DNA from: DASXKD01 sp963734725
GTDB lineage: Bacteria > Actinomycetota > Actinomycetes > Streptosporangiales > Streptosporangiaceae
DNA length: 64,000 bases
Direction: 5' to 3'
Assembly: GCA_963734725.1 (NCBI GenBank)
Contig: CAVTIX010000014.1
Span: 248,001 to 312,000 of the forward strand
The notes below the pieces were generated by a model. The model saw only the letters and a list, made by a program, of their open reading frames with translations, ran no database searches and was not told the DNA's origin. The position numbers were made by a program, and so were the translations under genes. Shown here piece by piece: positions 16,294 through 25,411 of the stretch. Numbering within the stretch: the stretch's first letter is position 1; every line of letters starts with the position of its first letter.

Positions 16294-17301
16294 CTACCTC
16301 GGGATCCTGCGCCGCGGCGTGGCCGCCAGCGCGATGACGTCCGAGCCGATGTTCACGCACACGTAGAACGCGGCGAGGACTACCACGATGAACTGGATCA
16401 CCGGGATATCCCGGTTATCGACCGCGAACACCAGCCCCTGGCCGATGCCGGGATAGTTGAACACGTACTCGACCACCACCACGCCGCCCGCCAGGTAGAG
16501 GAAGTTCAGGCCGATCACCTGGATGGTGGGGGCGATCGAGTTCGGCAGGGCATGACCGAGCACGACCCGCCATTCCGGCACGCCTTTCAGCCTGGCCATC
16601 TCCACGTAATCGGATTCCAGGGCCTCGATCATGGCGGCGCGCATCATCCGGAAGATGTACGGGACGATCACGATCACCAGCGTCGCGGCAGGCAGGATGA
16701 GCAGCTCCGGCTGACTCCACGCGTAGGTGCCCGGCGGCAGCAGGGAGACCGCCGGCAGCAGGTGCAAGACCACGGTGGAGAAAAGGATGATCAGGCCGAT
16801 CGCGACGATGAACTCGGGCAGCGACGCCACGGCCAGCGCGGCGACCGAGGTGACGTGGTCGAACCAGCCATCCTTGCGCAGAGCGGCGATAGCCCCCAGG
16901 GTCACCCCGATCACCGTGCCGATCACACCGGTGACGAAGACAAGCACCGCCGAGTTGATCAGCCGCGGCTCGGCGAGCCCCCATACCGGCTGGCCATTCG
17001 CGAGCGAGGTGCCCAGCTTGCCGGTGAACAGCCCGGACAGCCACGTCCAATACTGCGACACCAGGCTCTGGTTCAGGTGCAACTGGCGCTCCAGGGCGTG
17101 CAGCCGGGCCGGGTTGGCATTCCGGCCCAGGACGGCGTAGGCGGCGTTGCCCGGCAGCACCTCGGTGGCCAAGAACACGATCACCGAAACCACAAACAGG
17201 GTGATGACACCGACGCCCAGCCGGCGCGTGGTGAGCATCAGCAGAGGGTGTTCGTCTCGCGCCGGAGCGGCCGTCTCGGCAGGGGCGGTGGCTGTCGCCA
17301 C
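16294..17301 (-). CDS. ABC transporter permease, DppB/OppB type
   Basis: A 335-residue permease with a GTG start. The N-terminal cytoplasmic tail is followed by a membrane segment at LGVGVITLFVVSVIVFLATE, a long external loop (LPGNAAYAVLGRNA...LVSQYWTWLSGLFTGKLGTS) and five further membrane segments. The EAA motif is around RAAMIEALESDYVEMARLKG. This is the normal size and plan of DppB. It is the first gene of the minus-strand permease-permease-ATPase run; the substrate-binding protein is encoded divergently beyond a TnpB insertion. Confidence 0.92.
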   Translation of the reverse strand: MATATAPAETAAPARDEHPLLMLTTRRLGVGVITLFVVSVIVFLATEVLPGNAAYAVLGRNANPARLHALERQLHLNQSLVSQYWTWLSGLFTGKLGTSLANGQPVWGLAEPRLINSAVLVFVTGVIGTVIGVTLGAIAALRKDGWFDHVTSVAALAVASLPEFIVAIGLIILFSTVVLHLLPAVSLLPPGTYAWSQPELLILPAATLVIVIVPYIFRMMRAAMIEALESDYVEMARLKGVPEWRVVLGHALPNSIAPTIQVIGLNFLYLAGGVVVVEYVFNYPGIGQGLVFAVDNRDIPVIQFIVVVLAAFYVCVNIGSDVIALAATPRRRIPR

Positions 17302-17460
17302 GCCAGCTCACCCGCTCCCAAAATGCGCAGTGCGCCGACCTTCAGGCCGGTGGTGAAGCGTTGCCCCTGGCAGGCTGATGCCGCGCAGGCTCATTACGCA
17401 GCGGAGCGGCCCAGGACGGGTGGCAGGTGGGGGATCTGTCACCAAAACCTCCGGAGGAAG

Positions 17461-17482
17461 CCCCAGGCCTTCAGGCTCGGGG
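17461..17482 (+). repeat. hairpin resembling an IS200/IS605 right end
   Basis: A CCCC..GGCC-TTCA-GGC..GGGG hairpin preceded by GGAAG resembles, in sequence and orientation, the terminal hairpins of the two TnpB elements (GGAAT-CCCC...CTTCAGGG). It may be the left-end structure of the adjacent element or a relic of another one. It lacks the terminal CAA. Confidence 0.35.
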
Positions 17483-17552
17483 GGAATCCGGTGCCCCGCG
17501 AGAAGGGGCAGCAGAGCGGCCAGCCCATACGGTGCGCCTCCCATAGGTCTAC

Positions 17553-18788
17553 ATGTACGTCTTTCATGCTGTAAGAGTGAGGACGGCGTACAGGTGCCGG
17601 GCCTATCCAGGCGAGGCGATGCAGGCGTTGCAGCGGCGCACATTCGGGTGCGTGCGGGTGGCCTGGAACCGTACCCTCGCTGCCCGGCACGAGCGGTACG
17701 CCACCGAGGGCAAGGGCACTTCTTATGCGGAGACCGACCGGGCGCTGACCGCCATGAAGCGCGACCCGGATCTGGCGTTCCTGAACGAGGTCAGCAGTGT
17801 CCCGCTGCAGCAGGCCCTCCGCCACCAGCACGCCGCGTTCCGGGCGTTCTTCGCCGGCCGCGCCCGCTACCCGAGATTCAAGTCCCGGTACGGCAAACAG
17901 TCGGCCACCTACACCCGCAGTGCCTTCCGCTTGAAAGGCGGGCAGTTGTCGCTGGCCAAGGCAGACGGCCCGCTGCCGTTCGTGTGGACCTGGCCGGGGG
18001 TGGACGTGGCCGCCCTGGACCCGACGTCGGTGACCGTGGTCCATGAGCCGTGCGGCCGGTGGTTCGTGACCTTCCATGTGGATGTGCCCGATCCACTGCC
18101 GCTCCCTGCCACGGGGCAATGTGTGGGCGTGGACTTGGGCGTCAAGGACTTTGTGGTAACCAGCGGCGGGGGGCGGATCGCCAACCCGCGCCACCTGGAG
18201 CGCAAGGCCCGGAACTTGGCTCGCTACCAGCGCCGCCTGGCCCGGTGCCAGCGGGGCTCGGCGAACCGGGCCAAGGCCGTGGCCAAGATTGCTCGCGCCC
18301 ACCGCAAAGTACGCGCCGCTCGGGCCGACTTCCTGCACCGCGCCTCGGCCCGGCTGGCCTGCGACAACGACGTGATCGTGATCGAAGATCTTGCGGTCAG
18401 CAACATGGTGAGAAACCGCAGCCTGGCTCGGGCGATTTCGGACTGCGGCTGGGGCGAGTTCCGCCGCCAGCTTGACTACAAAGCCGCTCGCGCGGGACGG
18501 CGGCTCATCGTGATCGACCGCTGGTACCCGAGCTCGAAGACCTGCTCGGCGTGCGGGCACCTGCTCGCCTCGCTGAGCCTGAGCATGAGGGCATGGCAGT
18601 GCCCGTCCTGCGGCACCCGGCACGACCGGGACATCAACGCCGCGAAGAACATCTTGGCGGCAGGTCTTGCCGTTTCCGCCTGCGGAGCTGACGTCAGACA
18701 CTCCGGATCCCCCGGGGTGCGGTCGGCCGTGAAACAGGAACCCCAGCCGGTGACGGCTGGAATCCCCGTCCTTCAGGGCAGGGAGTAG
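17553..18788 (+). CDS. tnpB: RNA-guided endonuclease TnpB (copy 1)
   Basis: A 411-residue TnpB/OrfB. The RuvC-like active site is complete: Asp194 in VGVDLGVKDF, Glu278 in VIVIEDLAV and Asp360 in RHDRDINAAKN. A zinc finger with Cys331/334 and Cys350/353 lies between the last two. TnpB is the ancestor of Cas12 and cuts DNA under the guidance of an RNA made from the element's right end, aiding element retention. The C-terminal codons run into that right end (ending GIPVLQGRE), as is normal when the guide RNA overlaps the gene 3' end. Start codon could be the later GTG in VRTAYRCRAYPG. Confidence 0.93.
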   Translation: MYVFHAVRVRTAYRCRAYPGEAMQALQRRTFGCVRVAWNRTLAARHERYATEGKGTSYAETDRALTAMKRDPDLAFLNEVSSVPLQQALRHQHAAFRAFFAGRARYPRFKSRYGKQSATYTRSAFRLKGGQLSLAKADGPLPFVWTWPGVDVAALDPTSVTVVHEPCGRWFVTFHVDVPDPLPLPATGQCVGVDLGVKDFVVTSGGGRIANPRHLERKARNLARYQRRLARCQRGSANRAKAVAKIARAHRKVRAARADFLHRASARLACDNDVIVIEDLAVSNMVRNRSLARAISDCGWGEFRRQLDYKAARAGRRLIVIDRWYPSSKTCSACGHLLASLSLSMRAWQCPSCGTRHDRDINAAKNILAAGLAVSACGADVRHSGSPGVRSAVKQEPQPVTAGIPVLQGRE

Positions 18789-18792
18789 TCAA
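18731..18792 (+). ncRNA. right-end / omegaRNA scaffold of TnpB copy 1
   Basis: Overlapping the end of tnpB are a perfect 7-bp hairpin (CCAGCCG-GTGA-CGGCTGG, 18743-18760) and a second hairpin around CTTCAGGG, followed by the terminal TAGTCAA. This fits a TnpB guide-RNA scaffold, with the guide then read from host DNA starting at 18793. The 5' limit of the RNA is unknown. Confidence 0.6.
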
Positions 18793-19154
18793 GTCGGTGA
18801 TCCTTCCTCGCCCTGGCGGCACCATTCACAACCGGCCCTGCGGCGGCTAGATCGTGACCTAATGATGCATACCGGGACCACTTGCGATGACATTAGCGTG
18901 CGCATGACGACAGTGCTAGCGTCCGCGTTGCGCCGCCGGACCGGGCCGCAGCTGGCCACGACATGCCCGGCTGCCCGCCCAGAAGATGCCTGTTGTCGCT
19001 GGTTTTGCGGGAGTATGATCATCCCTCGCGTCCTGAGCAGAGCTCCCCGGGGAGGACGCAGTTTCGTCATCCCCGGCGAGTCCGTGATCCCCCAGCGAGC
19101 GGCGCCCTCGGCGCCGGTGGGGCAATGGCTCGTGCCAGGCCAAGGAGGAATCAC
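18793..19154. other. promoter region of the substrate-binding protein gene, no gene seen
   Basis: About 360 bases lie between the TnpB right end and the substrate-binding protein start. No credible coding sequence is visible. The stretch from 18850 to 18920 is less GC rich than the surroundings and is the most likely place for a promoter, but no clear -35/-10 pair can be assigned. Confidence 0.4.
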
Positions 19155-20748
19155 GTGCAACCATCGGATCGCGGGGAGTCAGGAAGCGCGCTCGACCGCC
19201 GGCAATTCCTTCGCGGCCTGGCCGCGACAGGCGCGCTTGCGGGCACCGGCAGCCTGCTTGCCGCCTGCTCCTCCGGGTCGTCCAGCTCCGCGCCGGTGGC
19301 GCAGGCGAGCGGGGCCAGGCGCAAGGGCGGCTCGCTGAAAGTAGGGCTGACCGGCGGTTCCGGTACGGATACCCTCGACCCGCACAAGGGCCTCACCTAC
19401 CTCGACACGGCGCGCGCGCAGTCGCTCTACCAGCCGTTGCTGCAGCTGAACACCCGTGCACAGACGGAATTCGTGCTGGCCGAGGAGATCAGCCCGCACG
19501 GCTCGACGTCCAAGTGGGTTATCCGGCTCCGGCCGGGCATCACCTTCCACGACGGCAAGCCGCTCACCGCCGACGACGTCATCTTCACGCTCAAGCGGCT
19601 CATCAACGGGAAGCTGACGGGCGCGAACTCGCTCGGGCCGATCGATGTGAACGGGCTCAAGAAGCTGGACACGCACACCGTTCAGGTGCCGATGACCAGC
19701 CCCTACGGCAGCTTCCTCGACCAACTCGCGTACTGGTACTACCTCTACATCGTGCCGACCGGCTTCAATCCGAGCCAGCCGAACGGAACCGGCGCGTTCA
19801 AGTACCAGTCCTTCACGCCGGGCCAGCGCAGCGTGTTCGTCAAGAACCCGAACTACTGGAAGCCGGGCCTGCCCTATGTTCGACACGCTGACGATCATCG
19901 ACTTCAGCGACAGCGCATCACTGCAGAACGCGCTCGTGGGTGGCGTCATTCACGGCGCCGGCGCGCTGGAGGGCCCGCAGTTGGCCGAGCTGGCATCGAA
20001 CAGCAGCGTGCGGACCGTCAAGTCAGCTACCGGGGCCATCACGCCGTTCACCATGCGCGTCGACCAGGCGCCGTTCAACGACGTCAACGTCCGGCAGGCG
20101 ATGCGGCTGATCGTCGGCCGCCCGCAGCTCATCGCCTCGTCACTGGACGGGGCGGGGGTCGTGGGATACGACGTCTCGTCCCCCTACGACCCCAACTACG
20201 ACACCTCACTGCACCGGGTGCAGGACATCGCACAGGCGAAGAGCCTGCTGAAGAAGGCAGGGCAGGAGAACCTCACCGTGCAGCTGGTGACCTCACCGGT
20301 GGCCACCGGTACCGTCGCGATGGCGACCGTGCTCCAGCAGCAGGCCAAGGCGGCGGGGGTGACGATCAACCTGAAGCAGGTCGATCCGGCTACCTTCTTC
20401 GGCCCCAACTACCTGCACTGGACCTTCTCCCAGGACTTCTACAACTACTCGCCCTACCTGGCCCAGGTGGCCCAGTCGCTGCTGCCAACCTCGCCGTTCA
20501 ACGAGACGCACTGGAGCCAGCCGCACTACGTCAGCCTGTACAAGCAGGCCAACGCGACAGCCAACCCGGCAACGCGCCGCGAGATCGAGCATGAGATGCA
20601 GATGATCGACTTCAACGAAGGCGGGTACATCATCCCGGCCTTCATCGATGCGCTCGACGCGTACAGCACCAAGATCACCGGGTACTCGGCTGCCCGGGTG
20701 GGCCAGCCGCTGTCCGACTTCGACTTCGAGCACTACTCGTTCGTCTGA
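19155..20748 (+). pseudogene. ABC transporter substrate-binding lipoprotein (family 5, DppA-like), frameshifted
   Basis: The GTG at 19155 follows AAGGAGG. The N-terminus has a twin-arginine motif DRRQFLRG, a hydrophobic stretch and a lipobox LLAAC, so the protein is exported and lipid-anchored. SBP family 5 features follow: GSLKVGLTGGSGTDTLDPH, LAEEISPHG, TFHDGKPLTADDVIFTL. After NYWKPGLPY one extra T near 19881 shifts the frame; the correct continuation DTLTIIDFSDSASLQNAL and the rest of the C-terminal lobe run cleanly to 20748. Removing the base gives about 530 residues, normal for the family. It would deliver solute to the DppBC-type permeases encoded divergently. Confidence 0.85.
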
Positions 20749-20769
20749 CCAGGGAAGGACCTGATCTGC

Positions 20770-21633
20770 GTGCAATCCACCTTGCTTGCCTCCGCCCTCG
20801 GATTCCCCGAGGGCCCGGCCATCATGGGCGATGGGCGCGTCGTCCTGTGCGACGGCAACACGGGTGAGCTGCTGGCCTACCGGGACGGCGACGTCTCGAC
20901 CTACGCGCGCACCGGGGGCTCGCCCTGGGGCACGGTGCTCGGCTCGGAGGGGGCCATCTACGTGACCCAGGGCGGCAACGTGCCCGGCAGCGGGGACACC
21001 AGCGCGATCTCCGGAATCCAGCAGGTCAGCCCGGACGGGACGGTTGAGCTGCTGTTCTCGGAGGTGGCGGGGTACAAGCTGTACGGGCCCAACGATCTCG
21101 CGTTCGGCCCGGACGGCCGGCTGTACTTCACCGAATCCGGGTCCGAGCAGGACTTCCGCTTCGACGTGCGCGCACCGGGCAGGCTGTTCGCCGTGGACGG
21201 GTCGGGCGGCGGCGAGATGCTGATGGAACTGCCCGGCGTCTATCCGAATGGGATTGCCTTCGACGCGCAGCAGCGGCTCTACTGGACCGAGTCGATGGCG
21301 CACCGGGTTCGCCGGATGGAGAACGGGGAACCGGTCACGTTCTGCCAGCTCTCCGATGAGCACGTCCCCGACGGCATGGCCTTCGCCGCCGACGGGCGGC
21401 TGTTCGTGGCCACCACGGTCTCCCAGGGGGTCACCGTGATCTCGGCAGAGGGGGATGTGCTCGAGGAGATCCGTCTCGGCGAGCACGCCACGAACTGCAT
21501 CTTCGACGGCCCCGCGCTGTACGTGACCGCCACCCGCGAGCCCGATATCGAGGCGTCGGCGCGAACCGGCACGTTCTGGCGGGTGGACACCGACGCGCCT
21601 GGCGGCCTGGACCTCATTCCCGGTCGGCTTTAA
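20770..21633 (+). CDS. SMP-30/gluconolactonase-family protein
   Basis: A 287-residue six-bladed propeller of the SMP-30/gluconolactonase/LRE family. Metal-binding and active-site landmarks are FPEGPAIMGDG near the N-terminus (Glu), YGPNDLAFGPDGRL (Asn), YPNGIAFD (Asn) and VPDGMAFAADGRL (Asp). Such enzymes hydrolyse lactones. The GTG start lies 21 bp after the substrate-binding protein stop, so they are probably co-transcribed, which suggests a lactone intermediate from the imported compound. No signal peptide. Confidence 0.88.
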   Translation: MQSTLLASALGFPEGPAIMGDGRVVLCDGNTGELLAYRDGDVSTYARTGGSPWGTVLGSEGAIYVTQGGNVPGSGDTSAISGIQQVSPDGTVELLFSEVAGYKLYGPNDLAFGPDGRLYFTESGSEQDFRFDVRAPGRLFAVDGSGGGEMLMELPGVYPNGIAFDAQQRLYWTESMAHRVRRMENGEPVTFCQLSDEHVPDGMAFAADGRLFVATTVSQGVTVISAEGDVLEEIRLGEHATNCIFDGPALYVTATREPDIEASARTGTFWRVDTDAPGGLDLIPGRL

Positions 21634-21729
21634 GGGGCCCGGCCGACTGCAGCGGCCCGGGCGCCTGCGCTCTTGCGGGGCGGCCGTGGCGGCCCAGGCT
21701 CCCGCGCCGGCCTTGGCAGGGGCCGTCCC

Positions 21730-22104
21730 TTACCCGGTGGGTTTCTCCGCAGCCGCCAGCGCCGGCGGGTCCGGCTGGGCGGCGAGGAACTCGCTGAGCT
21801 CGTCGGCGCTGGCCGGCGCAACGCGCGGCGGAAGGCCGACGCCGACTCGGGCCAGCGCCTCGCCGAGGCCGGCGCGCTCGCCGACCAGGACGAACAAGTA
21901 GCCGTGCCGGGAGAACTCCTCTACCTGTTCGGCGATCTCCGCGAGCAGCAGCCGGGCGACCTCGTCCGGGTAGGCATCGTCGGGGAGCTGCATCACCCCC
22001 CAGCACGCGGCGGCGAGCACGGCGAGCCCATCCAGCCCGCCCGGCGCCGGGTTCACGTAGCGGTCGGCGACGAGCGCGACGCGGAAGGAACGCTCGTCAC
22101 GCAT
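21730..22104 (-). CDS. hypothetical protein paired with a TudS-like desulfidase
   Basis: A 124-residue protein beginning MRDERSFRVALVADRYVNP. The start overlaps the stop of the upstream desulfidase-like gene by 8 bp; longer in-frame extensions lie inside that gene. It is soluble and mainly helical by eye, with an acidic segment DDAYPDEVARLLLAEIAEQVEEF. I do not recognise the family. Tight coupling suggests a partner or accessory role to the TudS-like protein. Confidence 0.65.
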   Translation of the reverse strand: MRDERSFRVALVADRYVNPAPGGLDGLAVLAAACWGVMQLPDDAYPDEVARLLLAEIAEQVEEFSRHGYLFVLVGERAGLGEALARVGVGLPPRVAPASADELSEFLAAQPDPPALAAAEKPTG

Positions 22105-22642
22105 CGCCGTCGTCCAGGACTGATTCAAGGCGGGCCCGCTGCGTGGCGATATCGTGCGTGGCGAGCGCGTGGGTCTCGCCCGCGACCCGGAACGCGATGC
22201 CACGCCGCGCGAGTTCGGCGTGCAGTTCCTCCACGAAGATGCCTTCCCCGCCGGTGTGCTCGGCTGTGCCATCGGGCCAGGCCGGCCTGCCGCCGCGGTC
22301 CGGGTCGGAGCTGGTGATGGTCACGCCCATCGAAGGGCTTCCCTCCACGCCGACGAGGACGATGTCCTCGCCCTGCTCGGCGCGGGCGGCGATCGCGCCC
22401 GCCACAGCGGCGGCGAGCCGCTGACAGTGCCGGCGGAACGCCGCGGTGTCGTACTGCTCGCGCACCGCCCAGAACCGGTTCAGCCCGGCGAAGGCAAGCT
22501 CGGGGCAGGGCATCTGCTCGACGCGCCAGCCCTTGGCACGCAGCACGTCGACGATGGGGGAGTACACGCCGGCGCAGTGTGCGCCGTCGCGCACCTTGGA
22601 ATTCTGGTTCAGCAGGCAATGTGCCACGAATGCCACGCCCAT
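22097..22642 (-). CDS. TudS/DUF523-related putative desulfidase (CD3072-like)
   Basis: A 181-residue protein with three Cys in the DUF523/TudS pattern: Cys9 in AHCLLNQNSKVRDG, Cys23 in GAHCAGVYSPI and Cys46 in MPCPELAFAGLNRF. In TudS, three Cys hold a [4Fe-4S] cluster that removes sulfur from thiouracil; this subfamily is related, but its substrate is unknown. The ATG at 22642 is chosen because homology starts there. Longer frames continue across the divergent SDR gene. Its presence in a cluster with a hydantoinase raises the possibility of a sulfur-containing heterocycle as substrate (inference). Confidence 0.75.
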   Translation of the reverse strand: MGVAFVAHCLLNQNSKVRDGAHCAGVYSPIVDVLRAKGWRVEQMPCPELAFAGLNRFWAVREQYDTAAFRRHCQRLAAAVAGAIAARAEQGEDIVLVGVEGSPSMGVTITSSDPDRGGRPAWPDGTAEHTGGEGIFVEELHAELARRGIAFRVAGETHALATHDIATQRARLESVLDDGDA

Positions 22643-22679
22643 GGCCTGAGCATACGGCTGCCGCCAGGCATGCCCTAGG

Positions 22680-23459
22680 GTGTGGCGGGTGGCGCGCTCA
22701 GTCGTGGTGACCGGGTCGTCGTCCGGTATCGGGCGGGCGATCGCGCTTCGGCTCGCCGCGGACGGCTTCTGGGTGCTGCTTGCTGACATCCGCCGGGACC
22801 CGCTCACCGGCGGTGAGCCCACCGATGACCTCATCCGGGGCAGCGGCGGGGCGTGCGAGTTCGCCCGCGCGGACGTATCCTCCCGGCAGGACTGCGAGCA
22901 GCTTGTCGCGCGGGCCGTGGCGTCCACGGGGCAACTCGACGTGGTTGTCAATAATGCCGCTCTGGCCGGCCGCCACTCCAAGCCGCTGCTGACCACCGAG
23001 GACCAGGACTTCGACGCCATCATGGCGGTCAACATCCGTGGGCCATTCATGCTCTGCCGGGCAGCCGTGCGCCAGATGCTCACCCAGCCCGCCCGCGGCG
23101 ACGCCCGCGGCCGGATCGTGAACCTCACCTCGCAGCACGGTATGGTCGGCGCGCCCGGGCACGCGGCCTACGCCATCAGCAAGGCAGCGCTGGTGCAGCT
23201 GACCCGCCAGATCGCGGTCGAGCATGGGCGTGATGGCATCATCTGCAACAGCGTCGCCCCGGGCAAGATCGTCACCGGCACGCCGGGTGACCTGAGCCAG
23301 AACGAGAGATCGGCGGAGTATGTCCGGTCCCGGACCCCGTTCGCCCGGTTCGGCGAGCCGCGGGACGTCGCGTCGGCGGTCTCCTTTCTCGCCTCGGACG
23401 ATGCCAGCTACGTCAGCGGCGCCACGCTGATGGTCGACGGCGGATGGATGGCCTACTGA
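22680..23459 (+). CDS. short-chain dehydrogenase/reductase
   Basis: A classical SDR of about 259 residues. The cofactor motif is VVVTGSSSGIGRAIA, the structural NNA is in VVNNAALAG, and the catalytic Ser and YxxxK are in IVNLTSQHGMVGAPGHAAYAISKAAL. The C-terminal SYVSGATLMVDGGW is typical. The GTG at 22680 or the GTG at 22689 could be the start. Stop and the next ATG overlap (TGATG), so it is coupled to the polysaccharide-deacetylase-like gene. The substrate is an alcohol or ketone of the island's pathway, not identifiable. Confidence 0.9.
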   Translation: MWRVARSVVVTGSSSGIGRAIALRLAADGFWVLLADIRRDPLTGGEPTDDLIRGSGGACEFARADVSSRQDCEQLVARAVASTGQLDVVVNNAALAGRHSKPLLTTEDQDFDAIMAVNIRGPFMLCRAAVRQMLTQPARGDARGRIVNLTSQHGMVGAPGHAAYAISKAALVQLTRQIAVEHGRDGIICNSVAPGKIVTGTPGDLSQNERSAEYVRSRTPFARFGEPRDVASAVSFLASDDASYVSGATLMVDGGWMAY

Positions 23460-24397
23460 TGAGTGACAACCACCTCGTTCACCCCGGCCCCGCGCGCGAC
23501 TTTGTCGGCTACGGGCCGCAGCCTCCCGACTTCGAATGGCCGGGGGGTGCGCGGGTGGCGATCAACCTGGTGGTCAATTACGAGGAGGGCGGTGAGTATT
23601 CGCTCAACGAGGACGGGGTCAACGACACCTGGGGCGAATACTCGTTCCAGTACGGCCCGGAGATCCGCGACATCGGGACCGAAACGCACATGGAGTACGG
23701 CAGCCGGGTGGGGGTTTGGCGGATCTGCAGGCTGATCGACCGCTACCAGATCCCGGTGACATTTTGCGCTTGCGCTCTCGCGGTGGAGCGCAACCCGCCG
23801 CTGGGCGACTGGCTGCGGGCGCGGAACCACGACGTGCTCGCCCACGGCTACCACTGGTATGGCCCGGACACCGTCGCGATCAGCCGCGACGCCGAACGGG
23901 ACGAGATCCGCAAGGCCGTCGTCTCACTGGAGCGAACGACGGGTGAGCGCCCGCGGGGCTGGATGGTGCGGTCCTTCCCCACCGTGCACACCAGGGAGCT
24001 GCTGGTCGAAGACGGCGGTTTCCGGTATGACTCCGACGCGAACAACGATGAGCTGCCTTACTACGTCACCACGCTAGGCACGCCGTTTCTGGTGGTGCCG
24101 TACAGCAAGGTGCACAACGACGTCCGGTACCTGATCGCCCCGACCTACGCCACGCCCCGGCACTTCTTTGAAAGCCTCAAGCTCGGACTCGACTACCTGC
24201 TTGAGGAGCTGAGCCACGGCGGCGGCGCAAGGATGATGTCGGTCGGCGTGCACGCCCGGTGGAGCGGGCAGCCCGGCCGTGCTTCCGCGCTGCGGGATTT
24301 CATCGACTATGCGCTGCGGCGGAAGGATGTCAGCTTCATGCGCCGCATCGACATCGCCGGGTTCTGGGCTGCGATGTTCCCGCCCGCTGCGGACTGA
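23459..24397 (+). CDS. polysaccharide-deacetylase-fold hydrolase (PuuE/cofactor-independent allantoinase-like)
   Basis: About 312 residues of the NodB-fold family used by PuuE allantoinases. Landmarks are AINLVVNYEEGGEYS near the N-terminus, YGSRVGVWRICRLIDRY, HDVLAHGYHWYGP and RTTGERPRGWMVRSFPT. The HxxxH-like GYHW region replaces the usual metal ligands, as in PuuE proteins. This group hydrolyses allantoin or related ureides and imides. Together with the nearby hydantoinase it supports breakdown of a cyclic ureide or imide. The start at 23459 overlaps the SDR stop. Confidence 0.85.
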   Translation: MSDNHLVHPGPARDFVGYGPQPPDFEWPGGARVAINLVVNYEEGGEYSLNEDGVNDTWGEYSFQYGPEIRDIGTETHMEYGSRVGVWRICRLIDRYQIPVTFCACALAVERNPPLGDWLRARNHDVLAHGYHWYGPDTVAISRDAERDEIRKAVVSLERTTGERPRGWMVRSFPTVHTRELLVEDGGFRYDSDANNDELPYYVTTLGTPFLVVPYSKVHNDVRYLIAPTYATPRHFFESLKLGLDYLLEELSHGGGARMMSVGVHARWSGQPGRASALRDFIDYALRRKDVSFMRRIDIAGFWAAMFPPAAD

Positions 24398-24419
24398 GTC
24401 GGCTAGCGGCGCGGGCGCC

Positions 24420-25406
24420 TCAGAAATACTCCTCCCGGCGGACCACTCCGATCACCGCCTCGCCGCGCAGGAACCGCCGGACGTTCTCGGCGGCCATGCG
24501 GGCTCCGACCTGGAGAGCGCCATCGGTGACCCCCGAATTGTGCGGGGATCCGATCATGTTCGGCAGGTCAAAGAAGGGGTACTGGGTGGAGAATGCCGAG
24601 CCCGGGCCCGGCTCATGCCACCAGGCGTCCAGCCCGGCGCAAAAGTCGGTGTGGTCCCGCAGGTGCTCATACAGCGCCCGCTCATCCACGATGGCCGCCC
24701 GGCCCACGTTGACCAGGATCGCGGCCGGCTTCATCAGCGCCAGTTCCTGCGCGCCGATGAGCCCGCGCGTGGTCCGGGTCAGAGGCAGGGCTATGACGAG
24801 CACGTCTGCCTCGGCCAGCACCCTGTCCAGGTCGGCCAGCGTGCCGATGAAGTCGGTCGGCTCGCTGCTGGCGCCAGAGGTGTTCACCGCGTGGATCCGC
24901 GCCCCGAACGCCCGCATCATGCGGGCGGCGGCCTTACCGATGCCGCCGAAGCCCAGGATCACGCACACCGCGCCGTCGAGGGTGAGCACGGGCTTCCACA
25001 TACCGAACTCGCCCCTGGCCATTTCGGCGTGGCGCTGCGGTAGCCGCCGGGCCAGGGCGAGCGTCACCGCCATGACGTATTCGGCCATCGGCTGGGCGTA
25101 GGCGCCGACGTTGCCGGCCAGCAGCAGCCGCTCCGGCAGCGCCGCGTAGTCAACTGAGTCGGCGCCGGCCGACAGCAACTGGACGAACCGCAGCCGCGCC
25201 GCATCCTGCAAGGCGCCAGCCGGTAGCTCGTCGCCAAGATGCCACCCGAGCAGCACGTCGGCCTGGGCAAGGACCTCGCGGACCTCGTCATCCGGGCGGC
25301 CGTGCAGGAAGGCGACCCGGGCCGAACCGTCGAGCACCCAGGTGTTGATCTGGGCGAACTCGTCGGCCGCCGGGTAGCTCACCGCCACCAGCGGGCCGGT
25401 TGCCAT
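24420..25406 (-). CDS. D-isomer-specific 2-hydroxyacid dehydrogenase
   Basis: A 328-residue NAD-dependent dehydrogenase. The Rossmann motif is VILGFGGIGKAAARMMRAFG, the catalytic Arg lies in VNVGRAAIVDERAL and the catalytic His in MIGSPHNSGVTD, with the acidic partner near GLDAWWHEPG. It interconverts a 2-keto acid and a D-2-hydroxy acid, or reduces a glyoxylate-type intermediate. It is convergent with the PuuE-like gene (22 bp gap). A distinct paralogue lies at 29406-30440. Confidence 0.9.
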   Translation of the reverse strand: MATGPLVAVSYPAADEFAQINTWVLDGSARVAFLHGRPDDEVREVLAQADVLLGWHLGDELPAGALQDAARLRFVQLLSAGADSVDYAALPERLLLAGNVGAYAQPMAEYVMAVTLALARRLPQRHAEMARGEFGMWKPVLTLDGAVCVILGFGGIGKAAARMMRAFGARIHAVNTSGASSEPTDFIGTLADLDRVLAEADVLVIALPLTRTTRGLIGAQELALMKPAAILVNVGRAAIVDERALYEHLRDHTDFCAGLDAWWHEPGPGSAFSTQYPFFDLPNMIGSPHNSGVTDGALQVGARMAAENVRRFLRGEAVIGVVRREEYF

Positions 25407-25411
25407 CGCGG

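Larger units (their letters stand above)
17553..18792 (+). mobile_element. IS200/IS605-type element with tnpB only (copy 1)
   Basis: The element comprises a tnpB gene and a right end finishing ...TAGTCAA at 18792. No tnpA (Y1 transposase) is present, so it is non-autonomous. The left boundary is not resolved; the region 17440-17552 may hold it. It sits between the divergent permease and substrate-binding-protein genes of the peptide transporter. Confidence 0.75.

Noticed and set aside
21635..21662. Hairpin between the convergent SMP-30 and hypothetical genes as terminator
   Set aside because: The arms (GGGCCCGGCCG and CGGCCCGGGC) pair only with a bulge and could be chance in GC-rich DNA.
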